DNA from: Thermoleophilia bacterium
GTDB lineage: Bacteria; Actinomycetota; Thermoleophilia; Gaiellales; SKUG01
NCBI GenBank assembly: GCA_025964405.1
Contig: JAOPYW010000064.1
Location: 1-8,448, forward strand
Direction: 5' to 3'
Length of the DNA stretch: 8,448 nt
Below the pieces are notes generated by a model, which made no database searches, was not told where the DNA came from, and saw only the letters and a program-made list of their open reading frames with translations. A program made the translations under genes and the position numbers. Positions within the stretch are counted from its first letter, which is position 1. Every line of letters starts with the position of its first letter. Below are positions 7,358 to 8,448 of this stretch, piece by piece.

Positions 7358-7388
7358 CGGAGGGGCCGCCCGATGGACGACCCCTCCG
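7358..7388 (-). terminator. GC-rich hairpin terminator after the RTX gene
   Basis: CGGAGGGG (7358-7365) and CCCCTCCG (7381-7388) form a perfect 8-bp stem with a 15-nt loop. It starts 22 bases beyond the stop codon of the RTX gene on the minus strand and lies before the dgt leader. The trailing sequence on the minus strand (TCGTTGGTGTG) is only mildly T-rich, as is common for actinobacterial terminators. It would separate RTX transcription from dgt. Confidence 0.6.
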
Positions 7389-7409
7389 CGTGATTCTGTC
7401 TGGCCGAGT

Positions 7410-8448
7410 CTACTTGCGGCGAGTGACCTTCTCGCAGTCCTTTGCCACCTTGTCCGCCTTGTCGGCGACGACCTTGTCCTTGCCAGGTCCGCAGGTGACC
7501 TTGTCGATCAGGCGGTCGTTGGCGACGATCGTATCGTTACCCGAACCACCGCTGACGGTGTCCTTGCCGGTGCCGCCCGTGAGGACATCGTTGCCGGCTC
7601 CGCCTGCGAGCACGTCATTGCCCGCGCCACCGAGGAGCTTGTCGTTTCCGGTGCCGCCGTCGAGCTTGTCGTTACCGACACCCCCGTCGAGGACGTCGTT
7701 GCCGATGCCACCGAACAGCTGGTCGTTGCCGAATCCGCCGGCGATCCTGTCATTTCCGGCGCCGCCGATGAGCTTGTCGGAGCCGCCGCCACCCGTGATC
7801 GTGTCGTTCTTGGCGGTGCCAGTCACGAACTTCGGCTGGATGGCGTCGTTTACTCCGTTGCAATCAGCGTCGGTAACGCCTGCGCCTTGCGCCGGCTTTG
7901 TCTTGTCGGTCTTGTTGCAGTCGACGGAATCCTTGAGGCCGTCACCGTCGCTGTCTGCATCGACCGGAGTTGTCGTCGGCACCGCCGCCGTCACCGTGGC
8001 TGCCGCCTGGACATAGGTCTGCGACGTATTGCCGTAGACGCCGATCACGTAGGAGCCAGCTGCCGTGCCATTCGGCACGAGCAGGTTACCCGCTATGGCA
8101 CCGGAGTCCGAAGCCGTGACTACCGCATGGGTAAGCGTGTACGGCGGCGCCACCGCATTCGGGTTGTCGAGATCGACGTTGACAGTCTCACCCGGCACGA
8201 AGCCACTACCGGTGTAGGAGAACGAACCGCCGGGTCGCACGGTACCTGCCGCGACTGACAGGGTGGTGACACGATCGGTTGCCGTGATGCTGGTCCCGTT
8301 CGTGGCCGCGAGCGTGTAGAGCCCGCTCGGGAAGTTCGGGTAGGTGTCCGGATGGTCGGCACTCGTCAGCCCCGAGCGGAACGTGCGCTGGAACCCTCCG
8401 GTTGGAGCGACCGTGCCTTGGATGACGTTGACCGACTGGCTGCCGGTC
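7410..8448 (-). CDS. RTX/TSP3 calcium-binding extracellular protein, 5'-truncated
   Basis: The frame is open from the right edge (last full codon at 8447-8445) to TAG at 7412-7410, giving 345 visible residues. The GTG at 8240 is internal because the frame continues upstream with coherent beta-domain sequence. From the N-terminal side there is an incomplete Ser/Thr-rich beta domain, then an Ig-like domain with SGSGFVPGETVNVDL...GSYVIGVYG (about 8240-7990). A TSP3-like acidic calcium loop DADSDGDGLKDSVD (7961-7920) follows, then a second, DADCNGVND (about 7880-7850), then ten RTX nonapeptides, and a basic tail with TCGPGKDKVVADKADKV...CEKV. RTX and TSP3 motifs bind calcium, which folds such proteins outside the cell. 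The visible part has no catalytic domain, and the N-terminus with its export signal lies outside the window. It is probably a secreted or surface-bound structural/adhesive protein, but any enzymatic function could be encoded upstream. Confidence 0.88.
   Translation of the reverse strand, partial: TGSQSVNVIQGTVAPTGGFQRTFRSGLTSADHPDTYPNFPSGLYTLAATNGTSITATDRVTTLSVAAGTVRPGGSFSYTGSGFVPGETVNVDLDNPNAVAPPYTLTHAVVTASDSGAIAGNLLVPNGTAAGSYVIGVYGNTSQTYVQAAATVTAAVPTTTPVDADSDGDGLKDSVDCNKTDKTKPAQGAGVTDADCNGVNDAIQPKFVTGTAKNDTITGGGGSDKLIGGAGNDRIAGGFGNDQLFGGIGNDVLDGGVGNDKLDGGTGNDKLLGGAGNDVLAGGAGNDVLTGGTGKDTVSGGSGNDTIVANDRLIDKVTCGPGKDKVVADKADKVAKDCEKVTRRK
7524..7793 (-). repeat. Ten tandem RTX nonapeptide repeats
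   Basis: Ten uninterrupted nonapeptides of the form GGxGNDxLx occupy 270 bases: GGGGSDKLI, GGAGNDRIA, GGFGNDQLF, GGIGNDVLD, GGVGNDKLD, GGTGNDKLL, GGAGNDVLA, GGAGNDVLT, GGTGKDTVS and GGSGNDTIV. This is the hemolysin-type calcium-binding beta-roll. The ninth repeat has Lys in place of Asn (GKD) and the first has Ser (GSD), both near the ends of the roll, where degeneration is usual. Confidence 0.95.
7920..7961 (-). other. Thrombospondin type 3-like calcium loop
   Basis: The encoded segment D-A-D-S-D-G-D-G-L-K-D-S-V-D has the DxDxDGxxD spacing of TSP3 repeats, followed by Cys. A second, shorter loop with Cys (DADCNGVND) follows about 25 residues later, so the two Cys may pair as in TSP3 modules. 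The match is by motif only. Confidence 0.6.

Noticed and set aside
6214..8016. 600-codon open frame on the + strand across dgt and the RTX gene
   Set aside because: It is antisense to two well-supported genes with family motifs. Its protein has no recognisable domain and consists of low-complexity Val/Asp and Pro/Ser stretches that mirror the RTX repeat. This is a typical shadow frame in GC-rich DNA.
8238..8240. GTG at 8240 as the start of the RTX gene
   Set aside because: The frame remains open to the right edge with plausible extracellular beta-domain sequence, and no signal peptide follows this GTG.

Overview
The window comes from a high-GC bacterium. GC-rich third codon positions, GTG starts, a dGTPase-like protein of the actinobacterial type and an RTX protein ending in a CGPG...CE tail all fit Actinomycetota. 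An Acidimicrobiia-like lineage is my guess from the style of the proteins; no marker gene here settles it.

Left and centre (1-6192, + strand): two tandem genes encode large secreted or surface proteins with the same architecture: RCC1-type beta-propeller units, two Ig/FN3-like domains, and a C-terminal beta-rich domain. The first gene has lost its 5' end to the window edge. The second is complete (1195 aa) with a signal peptide. The complete protein has 14 RCC1 units, which divide 7+7 at a Cys-Gly-Cys linker, implying two seven-bladed propellers in series. The first gene has the same linker followed by exactly seven units, so its missing part probably encodes a signal peptide and about six further units. 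The C-terminal domain is about 91% identical between the two over the last 139 residues, while the propellers have diverged much more.

Right (6202-8448, - strand): a dGTPase-like HD-domain phosphohydrolase (dgt) converges on the second RCC1 gene with only 9 bp between the stop codons. Upstream of dgt, on the same strand, lies the 3' part of a gene for an RTX/TSP3-type calcium-binding extracellular protein that runs off the right edge. A strong GC hairpin between these two genes probably terminates the RTX transcript.

Apart from dgt, which is cytosolic nucleotide metabolism, the window is a cell-surface/exoprotein locus. No RNA genes, CRISPR arrays, insertion sequences or attachment sites were seen. 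No gap between genes exceeds 160 bp.
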